This document shows, one piece after another, positions 46,474 through 56,900 of a stretch of 64,000 bases of DNA; within the stretch, counting starts at the first letter, position 1, and each line of letters begins with the position of its first letter. Below the pieces are notes generated by a model. It made no database searches. It was given only the letters and a program-made list of their open reading frames with translations, and was not told the origin of the DNA. A program made the position numbers and the translations under genes. Location: assembly GCA_951804985.1 (NCBI GenBank), contig OX638132.1, positions 4,135,529 to 4,199,528 of the forward strand, written 5' to 3'. Source of the DNA: Dryomyza anilis. Taxonomy: Eukaryota; Arthropoda; Insecta; Diptera; Dryomyzidae.

Positions 46474-48757
46474 ATGTTAACATTAAAAGGATATTTGTGG
46501 CTGACAGTGTGGCATATCGTTATAAAGATAAATGTGATAAATGCAGGCGGTGATCGTGAGCAGTGAGTGTTTTGTGCATATTTTTCAATAAAAAAAAACT
46601 AAAAAATTTAATAAAACTGCAATATTTTGTTATATATCGACTGCAAAGTGTCACAATAGACTTTAAAAGCTTTTTAATGTAATGCTCTTTAGTACGGAAT
46701 TCAAAATATAGCAATTAGAAGAATTTCCCGTTTTGGGACATTTTTTTAAATCTTTATAAAACTTATATTAACGCATCTTGAGTGATTTTGTTGATGAATT
46801 TTTGATATTTGAGTGTTAAACTAACAATTTCCTTAAAATCAATAAAATAAAAACAACTAAAAATCTTAGAAATCTGCAATATTTTGTTATATATCGACTT
46901 CAAAGTGTCACAAAAACTTAAAATTCATTTAAACGTATTACTATATAGCAAACATTTCAAAATACAGCAATTAGAAAAATTTCCCTTTTTAGGGAAATTT
47001 TTCAAAAACTTTATAAAACTTATTTGAACGCATTTCCAGTGGTGTTTGATTTAAATTTAACATTTACAGTGTTAAAATATTAACTTGGGGAAATAAATTA
47101 AATTCAAAGACATCACAAAAACTTCAAAATCTTTTAAAAATATTACTACCACATACAGCAATTCGAAAATTTTGCCTTTTTTGGGAAATTTTTCTAAATC
47201 TTAATAAAACATATTTAAACGCATTTTCAATGTTTTTGTATTCAAATTTAGCTTTTGCAATATTAAACAAAACAAAAAATCCCTTTTGGGGAAATTAATT
47301 CATTTCAATTTTTTTAATAAATTTAAACCACTTTCAGTGTTCATATTAAGTTACATGTACCGGATATAGTGCGCAAGCACACGCACTACCACAAAGTACA
47401 AAAGCAACAACACTACCCCAAATATCATCAGTCATCGGTCAAGCACTATTATCGTCCCAAAAATATGCATCACGTACCATACGATATGGACATGCAGCAG
47501 TACGAAAATGTGGGCGCACAATTTTTCCCCACTCCAATGTTGCCAACGCTACCCGAACCGGAACTCAGCGGCGACTATGACGACGAGTCCATGTCCGGCA
47601 ATGCAATGGCATCGCTCATGTTCGAAAACAGCGTCAGAGATGCAACAAAATATGCGCCACCATTACGACCAATAACGATGATGACCCCACGACCGCTGCA
47701 CACCACGCAGCATCCGCAGTTGAGGCAACAATTAATGCAGCAATTATTTACACCGGAAATTATGTCTGCGCTGGTCGACAGTCTGGGAGCTGAGGGACAT
47801 TTAGGAGGAGGAGATGGAGACGATGATTTCGATGCAGGCGATAGTGGTGGTGGCGGTTTTGAAGGAGTTGGCAGTTTTGGTGGACTCAACGAATTTGGCG
47901 AAGCAATCAGTTTTAATGGAGTTCGTGGTTTTGGTGTAGGAAACAGTATTGCTCATGGAGGTAGCCATCATCTTGGAGGTTTCGACAATGCAAATGCGGT
48001 GGACCATACAAATACCCTAAGTGCAGACGATTTTCTGGCCGAATTGCAAAAAGAATACACAAAGCAGTTACAGCAAAAGGTGCAAGCCGAAAAGTTGACT
48101 CAAAGAAAATCCAATAAACGAAAAAAACAGAAACGAGATCGTTACCGCAAACAGCAGCAACACACAGAGCAATACTATGAGCCACATTTTAGAGAGAACA
48201 ACTTTCGTCCTTATCGCTCGCAACAGTACGAGTATGAGCGACCGCAGCTGAAGGAGCAAAAGCTACAACCACCACAGGACTTTGATGAACATCTTGATGA
48301 TATGTTGGACAATGCTTCAACAGCTGGCTATTCGAGCGAAGAGTTTGACGATGAAAAAACTGCGGCTACATCGTCGGAAGAGGATTTTGGCGGCAATGGC
48401 GATGCAACGTCCTATCAGGACATGTACGGTTCCTTTACGCAAGCGACAGCAATGCAGCGACCAACGCAGCCAACGACGGCAAAACTTAAATGGCGTCCTT
48501 ATCAACAACAACTGCTGCAGCAGCAGCATCAACATCAGCCATTGCAAGAACAGTTGCAGCAGCAAGAAGACCAATTTTGGCCGCCGGCGCTACGTCTTGC
48601 ATCGACACCAATAAGTTGGCCTTTTAGCAGTATTAGCAGCAGTTCCATGCCAATTTCTAGCTCGACGAGTAGCAGCAACAGCGGCTCGAAGCAACGCTAC
48701 AAGAAACGCAAAAATCGCATTAAAACCAAAAGTAGTCGCAAAGACTATAGACTATAG
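46474..48757 (+). CDS. Two-exon gene for a predicted secreted His/Gln-rich protein (502 aa)
   Basis: Coding exons are 46474-46562 and 47338-48757. The first exon reads MLTLKGYLWLTVWHIVIKIN then VINAGGDRE, a signal peptide with likely cleavage after Ala24. It ends CA|GTGAGTG, a strong donor. The second starts after a pyrimidine-rich CACTTTCAG acceptor; phases match, joining CA+T as His30. The mature N-terminus has a VHIKLHVPDIVRKHTHYHK segment, a His-rich/Val-Pro style seen in secreted or cuticle-associated insect proteins. Then follow acidic linkers, an LFTPEIMSALVDSLG helix, a Gly/Asp-rich stretch (residues about 180-245), a charged Lys/Arg/Gln helix (LQKEYTKQLQQKVQAEKLTQ), Gln-rich runs and a Ser-rich, basic C-terminus ending SSRKDYRL. 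Composition is far GC-richer than the flanks. No enzyme motif is visible; extracellular matrix or cuticle is a guess. The gene name is unknown. Confidence 0.75.
46563..47337 (+). other. Intron of the secreted-protein gene, with tandem repeats
   Basis: Donor GTGAGT at 46563 and acceptor TTTCAG ending at 47337. It contains diverged tandem units: CTGCAATATTTTGTTATATA followed by TCGACT at about 46617 and 46876 (259 bp apart), and the TTTCCC(N)nGGGAAATTTTT core followed by CTTTATAAAACTTAT at about 46727, 46980 and 47172. These relate to the repeat upstream of the gene. Confidence 0.65.
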
Positions 48758-48960
48758 TTATGAACCAAGTATGAATTATAGGTGTAGTAAGGCAAGGGAA
48801 ATTGCGCAACTGCGGTTTTTGGGTATTTATTTAGATGTAAGATATATTAATAAATGTACAAACAGTGGTCTTGGAAAGCAAACATATAGTTTAAGTTAAT
48901 TTATTAATTACAAATATGTTTAAAACTTTAATAAAGTTTTTGCCTAGATCTAATGTTTCA
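48758..48960 (+). terminator. 3' UTR and polyadenylation signals of the secreted-protein gene
   Basis: AATAAA hexamers at 48849-48854 and 48930-48935 follow the TAG stop at 48755-48757. A TGTTTCAATTTTTT GU/U-rich stretch lies just after the second. This supports the second exon as the terminal exon. Confidence 0.6.
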
Positions 48961-49279
48961 ATTTTTTTCATCAACGTTTTATTTTTAAAGAAAACTATTG
49001 CACTTTTTCTGAAATTAGTGAGAAAGAATTTTCAAAAACATTTGTGACTTTGCACACACAAAAAATCTTCTTCTTATTGATGAATATCGTGCATGAAACC
49101 ATGATTCATTGTATTGAGAAACAATTCATAAAATTGATTACTACAATACATCAATGTTTTAAATGCAGAAAGAAAATTAACAGAAAGTCTTCTTCAATTC
49201 GAGGACGTGTATGCGAAGACTAGACTAATGTTCATCACATTAATGAACAAATGCAGAAGACACAGAAGTCGAAAATATT

Positions 49280-49468
49280 ATAATTTACTACCGAAATTCG
49301 AATTCGTATGAATTTCGGTAGTAAATTTTAATAAATTCGACTCGCTGTTGGTTCGTATATCTTTCCATCATGAAATGGCAAAACATACTGAAGAGAAATG
49401 TCAAAAGAGTGTCGTCGTTTGCTGTCCCTGTCGCTCTACTTTTGTAGCGCTCTTATTGAAAAACCCTT
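49280..49468 (-). mobile_element. Mariner-family MITE, copy 2 (half palindrome)
   Basis: The right arm is complete (CGTATATCTTTCCATCATG to TTATTGAAAAACCCTT, then TA). The left arm is reduced to ATTTACTACCGAAATTCGAA, which pairs with GTATGAATTTCGGTAGTAAA as a tight hairpin at 49283-49327. Compared with copies 1 and 3 the outer left about 120 bp is missing. The right terminus is the 3'-type end (AGCGCTCTTATTG), with a 14-bp deletion near 49414. Confidence 0.7.
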
Positions 49469-51825
49469 TATATTTTTCATTCATATTTGCCACATGAAGA
49501 TTACTCAAGTAGTGGTTTTTGTTATATTTTACTGAATTTTTTGAAATAATAATTTGTTCGAAAAAATATTTTTTTCGGAACATTTTTTTTTTATAAAACC
49601 TTTTTTTATTTTTTTTTTTTTCGAAAAAAAAATTTATTGGCAATTTTTTTTTTTTTTTTTCAATTTATTTTCTGAAAAATTTTTAGTAAATGAAAAAAAA
49701 AATAAAAAAATGTTCTCAATATTTCTCATTATGACACATTTTTGTTTGTAAATTGAATGAAAATTGAAAAAATACGATTTGAACTGTTGTAGTGTTTTAA
49801 AAATACATTATGATATTGATGAATATAATAAGCATATTGAAGAATTTTAGATTTCGTGGTGTTTGTAGCAGCTGTTGTAATATTGTGGACATTTTAGATA
49901 TTTTCCCGGAATATATAGCATGTTTTTTAGTAAGTAAATTGTAATTGTCATTGAGGACAGTGACTTTTTATATAAAAATGCTTTTATTATGATGATCATT
50001 TTTTATCATTTGACATTTAAATATGATTTGTAGTATATGAGCATTACGATTTGCAGTTATAAAGCTCATCTTGTCGATCCACTTTTGCAAACATCAGAGA
50101 CCGTATATCCTCAATAACTCGACATATATTGTCTTCGGCAATAGTTGCTGATTAGCGAGCGATTTAGCGACCCTCTGCGAAACAAATCGATTGGAGTTAG
50201 ATCTCAAATCCTTACAGATCCTAATTTTGAATTCACTCTTTCATAAAACTTTGGTTTCAATTAATTGATAACAGTACAAAACATATCTAACCTGATTTCA
50301 GAAATAATATTCACAATTTGAGAACCTAATGGCGATGATCTACACCAGCAATTTATATCAATTGTAAAACTATATGGAATAAAATAGGAGTACCATGAAA
50401 AAATACAGCTCGGTTGATAGTTATTCCCATCGGAAACCCAGCATCTGTTAACCCTTTCAGATATATGACTTTTCTAAGACATTTTTTAAATACTCTCTCC
50501 TATAATATTTCGACAGAAACAAGTTAACTGCACAGAAAAAAATAATCGACGTAAATATAGCAACAGATATTAATTGCATGTCGTTAATCAGTCCAGCAAT
50601 AAAATTCATTAGTTCAGTGAACACAATTGCTATTCGTAGTTACTAAAAAATTGCGGTTGGTGTATATGCTATGGGTTGGTGTATATGTATAAAAACAGCA
50701 TACACAACAACCGAATTCACAAACTACACAGTTTTAAAAACACTACAGTTTTACAGATTCTTCACAGTTTTAAAGCAACTACAACGTTGCAGCCGATATT
50801 ATTTTACATTTGTTTAATGGACGCGTGCTTACCTATTCGGTTCGTTGGGTCGTTTTTCGGCACATTGTGCGAATGACTTCAACTTTGATATTTTCTTTCA
50901 TATTTGTGTTTAATTTCCTTTCACTATATATAACTCTATTGGTTACGTGTGAACGTGTTTCTAACTACGAACAACAAAGTGAGTAAGTAAAATAATTAAA
51001 ATTAAAAAAAAAATATGTATATAATAAATAAAATATATCTAATTTATAAAAAAAAAATATATATATTTTTTTTTACATTTCACACCAATTTAAGCTACTA
51101 CACACACCAAATTAACCGAATATACACACCAGCAGCGCGTCGTGAGCAACAGCTGTTGCCAGCAAATGCGATTGCTAATATAAAGTATGTGTACGCTAAT
51201 GCAGTTAATAATTTAGTCGGCGCAGTTTCAGCAAAAATGTAATTGTATTGATGTACATTTTTGGTTATATTTACGAATTATTTTTTTCTGTGTGCAATTT
51301 ATGATATCTCTTATGTAATAAAGAGTTATAATTATGAACTGTGAGGTAATATTTTGAGCAAAATAAGAAAAATTGTATATTCAGGTTTGAAGCCATTTTT
51401 AATATTTCTTATATTTAAAATATATGATAATTTCTACTTGTATATTTATTTTTATTAAATAATAGTGTATTCAGTATCGAATGGTTTAATTTCAAAATTT
51501 GCTTAAATTAAAAAAAATTACACTATTTTTATCTTTTTTATAAAAAAACGTACCATATGGTTACATTCCAAAAAATCATCAAAATGTATGTATTTTTTTA
51601 AACTTAAAGTGAATTTGTCCTATATAAAGAATGTTTAAGGTTTAAAATAAAAAATATTTACTGAGTGTTAAAAACACATTTTAATTAAAAGCCGACGCAA
51701 AGATTCTCTATAAATTTTAGCTTTTTCTCGAAATTATATTCAAAATTTAAAGTAGTTGGTAAAACATATAATACTTACAATAATAAATTAATTTTCATTA
51801 AAACCACTTTTCGAAATTATAGCAT
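49469..51825. other. AT-rich non-coding sequence
   Basis: A nearly pure A/T tract lies at 49550-49720. A 16-bp imperfect hairpin (GGTTGGTGTATATGCT and AGCATACACAACAACC) sits at 50656-50714. Short frames (60-75 codons) are not convincing. No gene supported. Confidence 0.4.
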
Positions 51826-51875
51826 CATTTTGCTTACCTGTAATGAAATAAAAAAGAAAAACACGTATTAATTAA
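51826..51875 (-). other. Putative recursive splice site (zero-length exon)
   Basis: On the minus strand, TTTTTCTTTTTTATTTCATT then ACAG is fused directly to GTAAGCAAAATG; the junction lies between plus positions 51838 and 51837. TTAATTAATACG upstream (minus sense) could hold the branch point. The downstream donor GTAAGCAAA is identical to that of the site at 3262, on the same strand and 48.6 kb further along the transcript direction. Two such composite sites on one strand make chance less likely. Function is inferred. Confidence 0.6.
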
Positions 51876-51879
51876 CAAT

Positions 51880-53008
51880 AATGCAATACAAAAGTATTAT
51901 TTATAAATTTATGTGAACACTAAAAGAATCTTTTAATTAGTAAATTAGCAAGCATAAAATTAGCACACATTCTATGACCGAAAGTGACATAAAAGTGGTA
52001 TCTTCTTCCCCCATTATGGGAACACAATGTGAACGGACGGACTCCAGCATTATAGGGGCGAATTGAAAGCAAGTCACATAGAATTAAGCCACAATACGGA
52101 CGTTAGTCACATCCGTCGCCTGTTGTGTCACAGAGATGCAAAGGACAACAAACTAAATGAACATTAGCCGCCAACCGAGCGACTGAATGACGCCTGTTCG
52201 CTGCCTTGGAGGGGGGAGTTGGCACAAGGACAATAGCAAAACCTACGCAAATTTCCAATAAAAATCAATTAAAGGCATAGCAAAAACAACAAAATGAAGG
52301 ACACAACAAGAAAAGTCAAATTAACGAGTCATTTTGTGGAAATTGTACAATAAACACAACTACAAATGCGCATCAGACTTAGACACAAACAGGCTCACAT
52401 GGCACAGGCACGCATACGACACATATATACACAGTAAGGCGTATAAATTACAATTACGTCAGTGCGAGGCAAATAATATCTTTGGCTCAAATGCACTTGG
52501 TGGCTGGCGCGGGCAAAGAGTCGCAACGCCGGGCTGGCAAACCCTGCAATTTGTAAGTCTCGTGGGAGAAGGTGTAAGGGGATGGATGATGTTTATACAA
52601 GTACAGGGTGACATAATGTGACATTTGTCGGATATGACAGCTACATTATGTTAAAGGATACCAGTGGGTGGTAGAGCCTTAAAAACAGTAATATATTGAC
52701 CTAGTCGAATGAGGTTGTTTAATTAAGTTTTAATTAAGTAAAAAATACTTATTTACTGAAATTTTGGATTTAAATATTAGTACTAGAAAAACGAGAAAAT
52801 CTCTTCTACTTTTTAAAATATGCAAAAAAAAATCAAAAACAAAATGTCCAATACCACGTATTTTGGACTGGACAAAATATGCCAGCCCTGTTGTGTTCCC
52901 ATAACCCAGCCCCAAATTCTATGCACTTTATGTTCAAAATAAATAAAATAAAATATAAAGAATTGTTCTTCATTTGACACTTTGGCTTGAATACTATTAC
53001 AGTTGAGT
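51880..53008. other. Non-coding flank of the recursive splice site
   Basis: 51980-52620 is GC-richer than the surroundings (GAACGGACGGACTCCAGC, GCCGCCAACCGAGCGACTG). It resembles conserved non-coding sequence around large fly introns, but conservation cannot be judged here. A 95-codon frame at 52334 has no domain. Confidence 0.35.
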
Positions 53009-53010
53009 AC

Positions 53011-53908
53011 TATATGTCATGCCAAATTTGGGAAATCAAATTTTAAAGTTTTTTAATTTTTTCTGTTATTTTGGTCATGAATTATTATAACGTATATAAA
53101 ATATCTTCAGATTTGGACAACTTACTGAATTATAAATACGGATTTTGTGAGGCTATATCCTGACGAAAACGCAAATATTTTTATTTTTTATGCTATAACT
53201 TTTTATTAGCGCAAAATAAAATAGTGATATAAAGGAAATAATTGTTTGTTTTTAAAGCATCTATCTATTTTTAAATTATGATACAGATCGATAGATGCTT
53301 TAAAAACAAAGAAAAAATGCCTTTACTTCACTATTTTATTTTGTATCAATAAAAAGTTATGGCAAAAAAACGAAAAGATTCGCCCTTTTGGCATGACAAG
53401 ATTTTCAATTTTTCGAATTTTTGTTATTTGCAAGAAAATATTTTTAAATGATGATGCAGATTTAAAAACAAACAATAAATGCCTTCATACCACTATTTTA
53501 TTTCGTATCAATAAAAAGTTATGGCAAAAAAACGAAAACATTCGCACTTTTGGCATGACAAGATTTAGAATTTTTCGAATTTTTGTTATTTGCAAGAAAA
53601 TATTTTTAAATAATGATGCAGATCGATGGGTGCTTTAAAAAGAAACAATAAATGCCTTCACTTCACTATTTTATTTCGTATCAATAAAAAGTTATGGCGA
53701 AAAAAGGAAAAGATTCGCCCTTTTGGCATGACAAGATTTTTAATTTTTCAAATTCGCCTTGGTTTTGACTTTTGTGGCTAGAAATATCCAACAAAACGAC
53801 ACGCGATTTTAGCACAGTATACTTGAGGAAAAACTACATTCAAAAATGTAAAAAAACGCAAATGTCAAAAATTAAACATTCGCCCCTTTGGCATGATACT
53901 GACGTATA
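53011..53908. repeat. Palindromic repeat family R with internal 160-175-bp tandem units
   Basis: Ends are inverted (TATATGTCATGCCAAA at the left, TTTGGCATGATACTGACGTATA at the right). Near 53280 the arms AAAGCATCTATC and GATAGATGCTTT form the centre of a larger palindrome. To the right a unit beginning GGCATGACAAGATTT recurs at 53390, 53552 and 53726. The terminal about 150 bp, including CTAGAAATATCC and GACACGCGATTTTAGCA, recurs at 61765-61978, so this is a dispersed family. Frames up to 81 codons come from the tandem units. Confidence 0.65.
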
Positions 53909-53994
53909 GGTCTGATCCAACATTGAGCTGATCTTTTTTTCTCTATGGGTAATTCTTATTGCAAACCTGATTTTTAATTATCTACACTAAGAAA

Positions 53995-54200
53995 AAATTC
54001 CCTCAAATCGCTTTAAAATTGGTCAATAGGACAATTATTGATTTAATAGTATACAAAAAATAAATCTTTTCATATAAACTCAATAGCAATGTCCTGGTAT
54101 TTTCTAGTATTTAATGGAATTTTCCGATTAAAATAATATTTATCCTATTGACTATTTTTAATAGTAAAATAAACTATTATTTATATAGTATTTTTTACAC
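53995..54200. mobile_element. MITE family Q, copy 2
   Basis: Left end CACTAAGAAAAAATTCC after TA; interior TCAATAGGACAATTATTG and GATTTAATAGTATACAAAA match copy 3. At the right the expected inverted end is replaced by ACACTCAGAAG in direct orientation, so the right terminus is damaged or another element begins at 54198. Confidence 0.55.
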
Positions 54201-54904
54201 TCAGAAGAAAATGTTCCATTAAGTACATACTGGTACGCTCATTGATTTTATGGTTCACGGATTCATCGTTTTTTTTTTTTTTCATATTGTTTCAAAAGTT
54301 TTCTAATGAATTTGATAGTTTTTGAAAAATGCAATACCATTAAAATTAAAAATTTCAATATTATTGAATATAACAGTATAAATATTATTGTTTTAATGTT
54401 TTTTCGCCTATAATAATAAAAGTCTCACTATGTGCCATATAAAAACACGAATAGAAACATGTACGCTTTGTGCGTCATTTACATAAAATGATCGCATGCA
54501 TTTTGTGTGATAATACACATTATTAAACGCGTCATAGGGTCAGGACTTAATGTTTTTAATTAAATATTTAATTTTTTTTTTTATTTACCACAGAAAATAA
54601 ATAATACATCGAATTTCTATAATGCAGACTTAAGTATTACAATCAATAACGCTACTTAACGAAAAGTGAAACCATTTTTGACATAGACATTCCCATATAT
54701 CAACTCTATATAATTCGCGGGTTCTGACTTTAACTGCATACGCTGTTTTTTTTTTCTATTACGTAACTTTTTAAGAAAATAGCTCTCGAGTTTTCATGCA
54801 CTTTTTAGAATTAAAAAATACAGTCCTTTATACAACCAGTTTTCCAAAAAACTATAAACACAATTTTGGTTTCAATTGTCAAGACTAGTTATAATATATA
54901 TTGT

Positions 54905-55215
54905 AGCCGCGGTAGCTCAGTGGTTAGTGCGTTGGACTGCGAGCCGAAAGGTCCCGGGTTCAAGCCTGGACTTGGGCTAACAACATCTTTTCATAGAAAC
55001 ATTTTTCTATACCCCGCTACCTCTCGGCAGTAAATGGCAAACCTACGAGAGTAAAACCATTGCCTATGAAAAGCTCTCACCCGCCGTTCGGATTCGGCAA
55101 TAAACTGTAGGTCCCACCACTTTGAGTACAAATATAACACGCACAGCTCAAAATGATGAGAGAGCTCGGCCGAAGTTCTATACAGTACTGTAGCGCCAAA
55201 CTATTATAATCATAA
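54905..55215 (+). mobile_element. tRNA-derived SINE, copy 1 (near full length)
   Basis: The head is GCCGCGGTAGCTCAGTGG with a perfect A box TAGCTCAGTGG (54913-54923) and B box GGTTCAAGCC (54957-54966), the RNA polymerase III internal promoter. Anticodon-loop sequence CTGCGAG would give GCG, but stem pairing is poor (one mismatch in the T stem, no good acceptor), so it is not a working tRNA. The body has CTCTCGGCAGTAAATGGC, TGCCTATGAAAAGCTCTC, CCGTTCGGATTCGGC and ACTGTAGGTCCCACCACTT, ending TAGCGCCAAACTATTATAAT. I recall similar bodies in dipteran genomes. Confidence 0.7.
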
Positions 55216-55251
55216 TATACAGATAAATACTATTATTCAAATAGATTTTTA

Positions 55252-55460
55252 CACCCAGAATAAAATTCTCTCAAATCCCATTAAAATTGGTCAATAGGAC
55301 AATTTTTGATTTAATAGTATACAAAAAATAAATCTTTTCATATAAGCTCAATAGCAATGTCTGGTATTTAATGGTATTTTCCGATTAAAATAATAATTTA
55401 TCCTATTGACTATTTTTAATAGTAAAAAACTATTGTTTATATAGTATTTTTTTCTGGGTG
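55252..55460. mobile_element. MITE family Q, copy 3 (intact, TA-flanked)
   Basis: CACCCAGAATAAAA at the left and TTTTTTTCTGGGTG at the right, flanked by TA at 55250-55251 and 55461-55462. About 210 bp. The interior matches copy 2 closely (TTGGTCAATAGGACAATTTT, ATAAATCTTTTCATATAAGC). Confidence 0.7.
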
Positions 55461-55729
55461 TAGGATAGATTCAAATATCTAAACTAGAAAAATATAGATT
55501 TTTGAAGATGCTTATATATTTTACATACAAATTATTGCAAAGTAGCTGTTCTTAACCGATTTTTTTTTTCAAAGCAGCTACGTAATAGGAAAAAACTGAG
55601 TATGCAGTAAAATGAATTATATAGAGTTGATGGAGATGTCCATGGCAAAAATTATGTTGGGTAGTGTTATTAGAAACTAAATATTACATTATAAAATGTA
55701 TGGTACAACAACTATCGTATTAACAGTTT

Positions 55730-55850
55730 GAATATTATTGAACTAATGGTATACATCCTATTGACCAATTTTAATAGTATAAATATTTATTTTTCTAGTA
55801 AAATACTATTAATTGAATACTATGTTTTGGGTGTAATACTTAAGGTTTTT
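55730..55850. repeat. MITE family Q right-end fragment
   Basis: CATCCTATTGACCAATTTTAATAGTAT followed by TTTTGGGTGTAATAC matches the right part and end of family Q. The left half is absent. Confidence 0.45.
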
Positions 55851-56900
55851 GAGAATATAGTAATCAGAATTTGACGACCTTTCAAGCCACATTTTAGACT
55901 AATGGCATACTCATGTTTTGTTACTCAAACTATATAGGCACCGCCGAATAAAGTATGGGATGACCATAGTAAAAAAGCGTTGAAAAGTTTTAGGGTTTTA
56001 AAAAAGTTTTCTTTTTTTTTTGGTAAATCCATTACAGTGAGAAGATGTAAAATAAAATTAACCATAAAACCCCTTTACTTCATCATGTTTAAGAAAATAT
56101 TATAGAACTTAATGAAATCAAAACTTAATACGTATTATATCGTATCTTGCGGTTCACTGAAAATTTTGAAAATGATGCTCCTCTTCAGACGACTGTCCTG
56201 CATCGAAGGATATTTGATAACATCAAAGACAGACACACCAAACAACAGCTCTATGTTGCAATGTATGCGAGGAATATTATATTGGCAATTAAAACAATAG
56301 TAAATAATTGACAACTGAAAATGCATAACGCTTGAATGCCATTTGATTATTTGAAATCAAAACCATTGCAAAATAATCGGACGTGTTTTGCATTCGTATC
56401 GAGAGAGACCTAAAGATGCAGCATCGAATTTGAGTAGAATGTCGAATTGTTTTATTGAAAAATTTACGACATTCTGCTGAATACTATACGGATGGATGGA
56501 CTGGTATTGAATACAAATTAAATTTACGACAACAACAACAGCAACGATAATGAAACAGACAACAATAGACACAAATAAATGACAAATGAATGACATGTGA
56601 CCTAAAAGTGCATTAATAAATTGCAACAGAGTGGGGGGTGGGGCCAGGGTGTAGGAATTATGTGGTCTCGAGTGATTTTGAAATAATACGGGTGGGTTGA
56701 TGGAGAAAATATATTGTTGGGGATTGACTGCAAGGAAATGGGGAGGGAACAAACGGAAATGGATGGTATGAATGGAACTCATTTATTTCAATATTGAATA
56801 ATACTATATAATTAATAATGATTATGCAATGTTCGAAAACATGTAAATGTGATAGTGCGAAATGCTTTAGTAATACAAACTAAATTGTTTCCAAAGGAGG
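55851..56900. other. AT-rich non-coding sequence
   Basis: Overlapping frames on both strands at 56112-56326 and a 141-codon minus frame at 56357-56782 have no recognised domain or splice sites. Confidence 0.35.

Larger units (their letters stand above)
54630..55700. repeat. Palindromic repeat family P, copy 2, with nested insertions in its loop
   Basis: The left arm 54630-54800 (ATCAACTCTATATAATTCG, ACTGCATACGCTG, TTCTATTACGTAAC) pairs with the right arm 55540-55700 (GCTACGTAATAGGAAAAA, GTATGCAGTAAAATGAATTA, TATAGAGTTGATGG). The loop contains the SINE at 54905 and the MITE at 55252. Same family as 15376-16487. Confidence 0.6.

Noticed and set aside
50824..50842. Third recursive splice site candidate (GCTTACCTATT, minus strand)
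   Set aside because: The donor-like GTAAGC is preceded by ATAG without a pyrimidine tract.
54905..54977. Functional tRNA gene
   Set aside because: A and B boxes are good, but acceptor and anticodon stems do not pair well and a SINE body follows.
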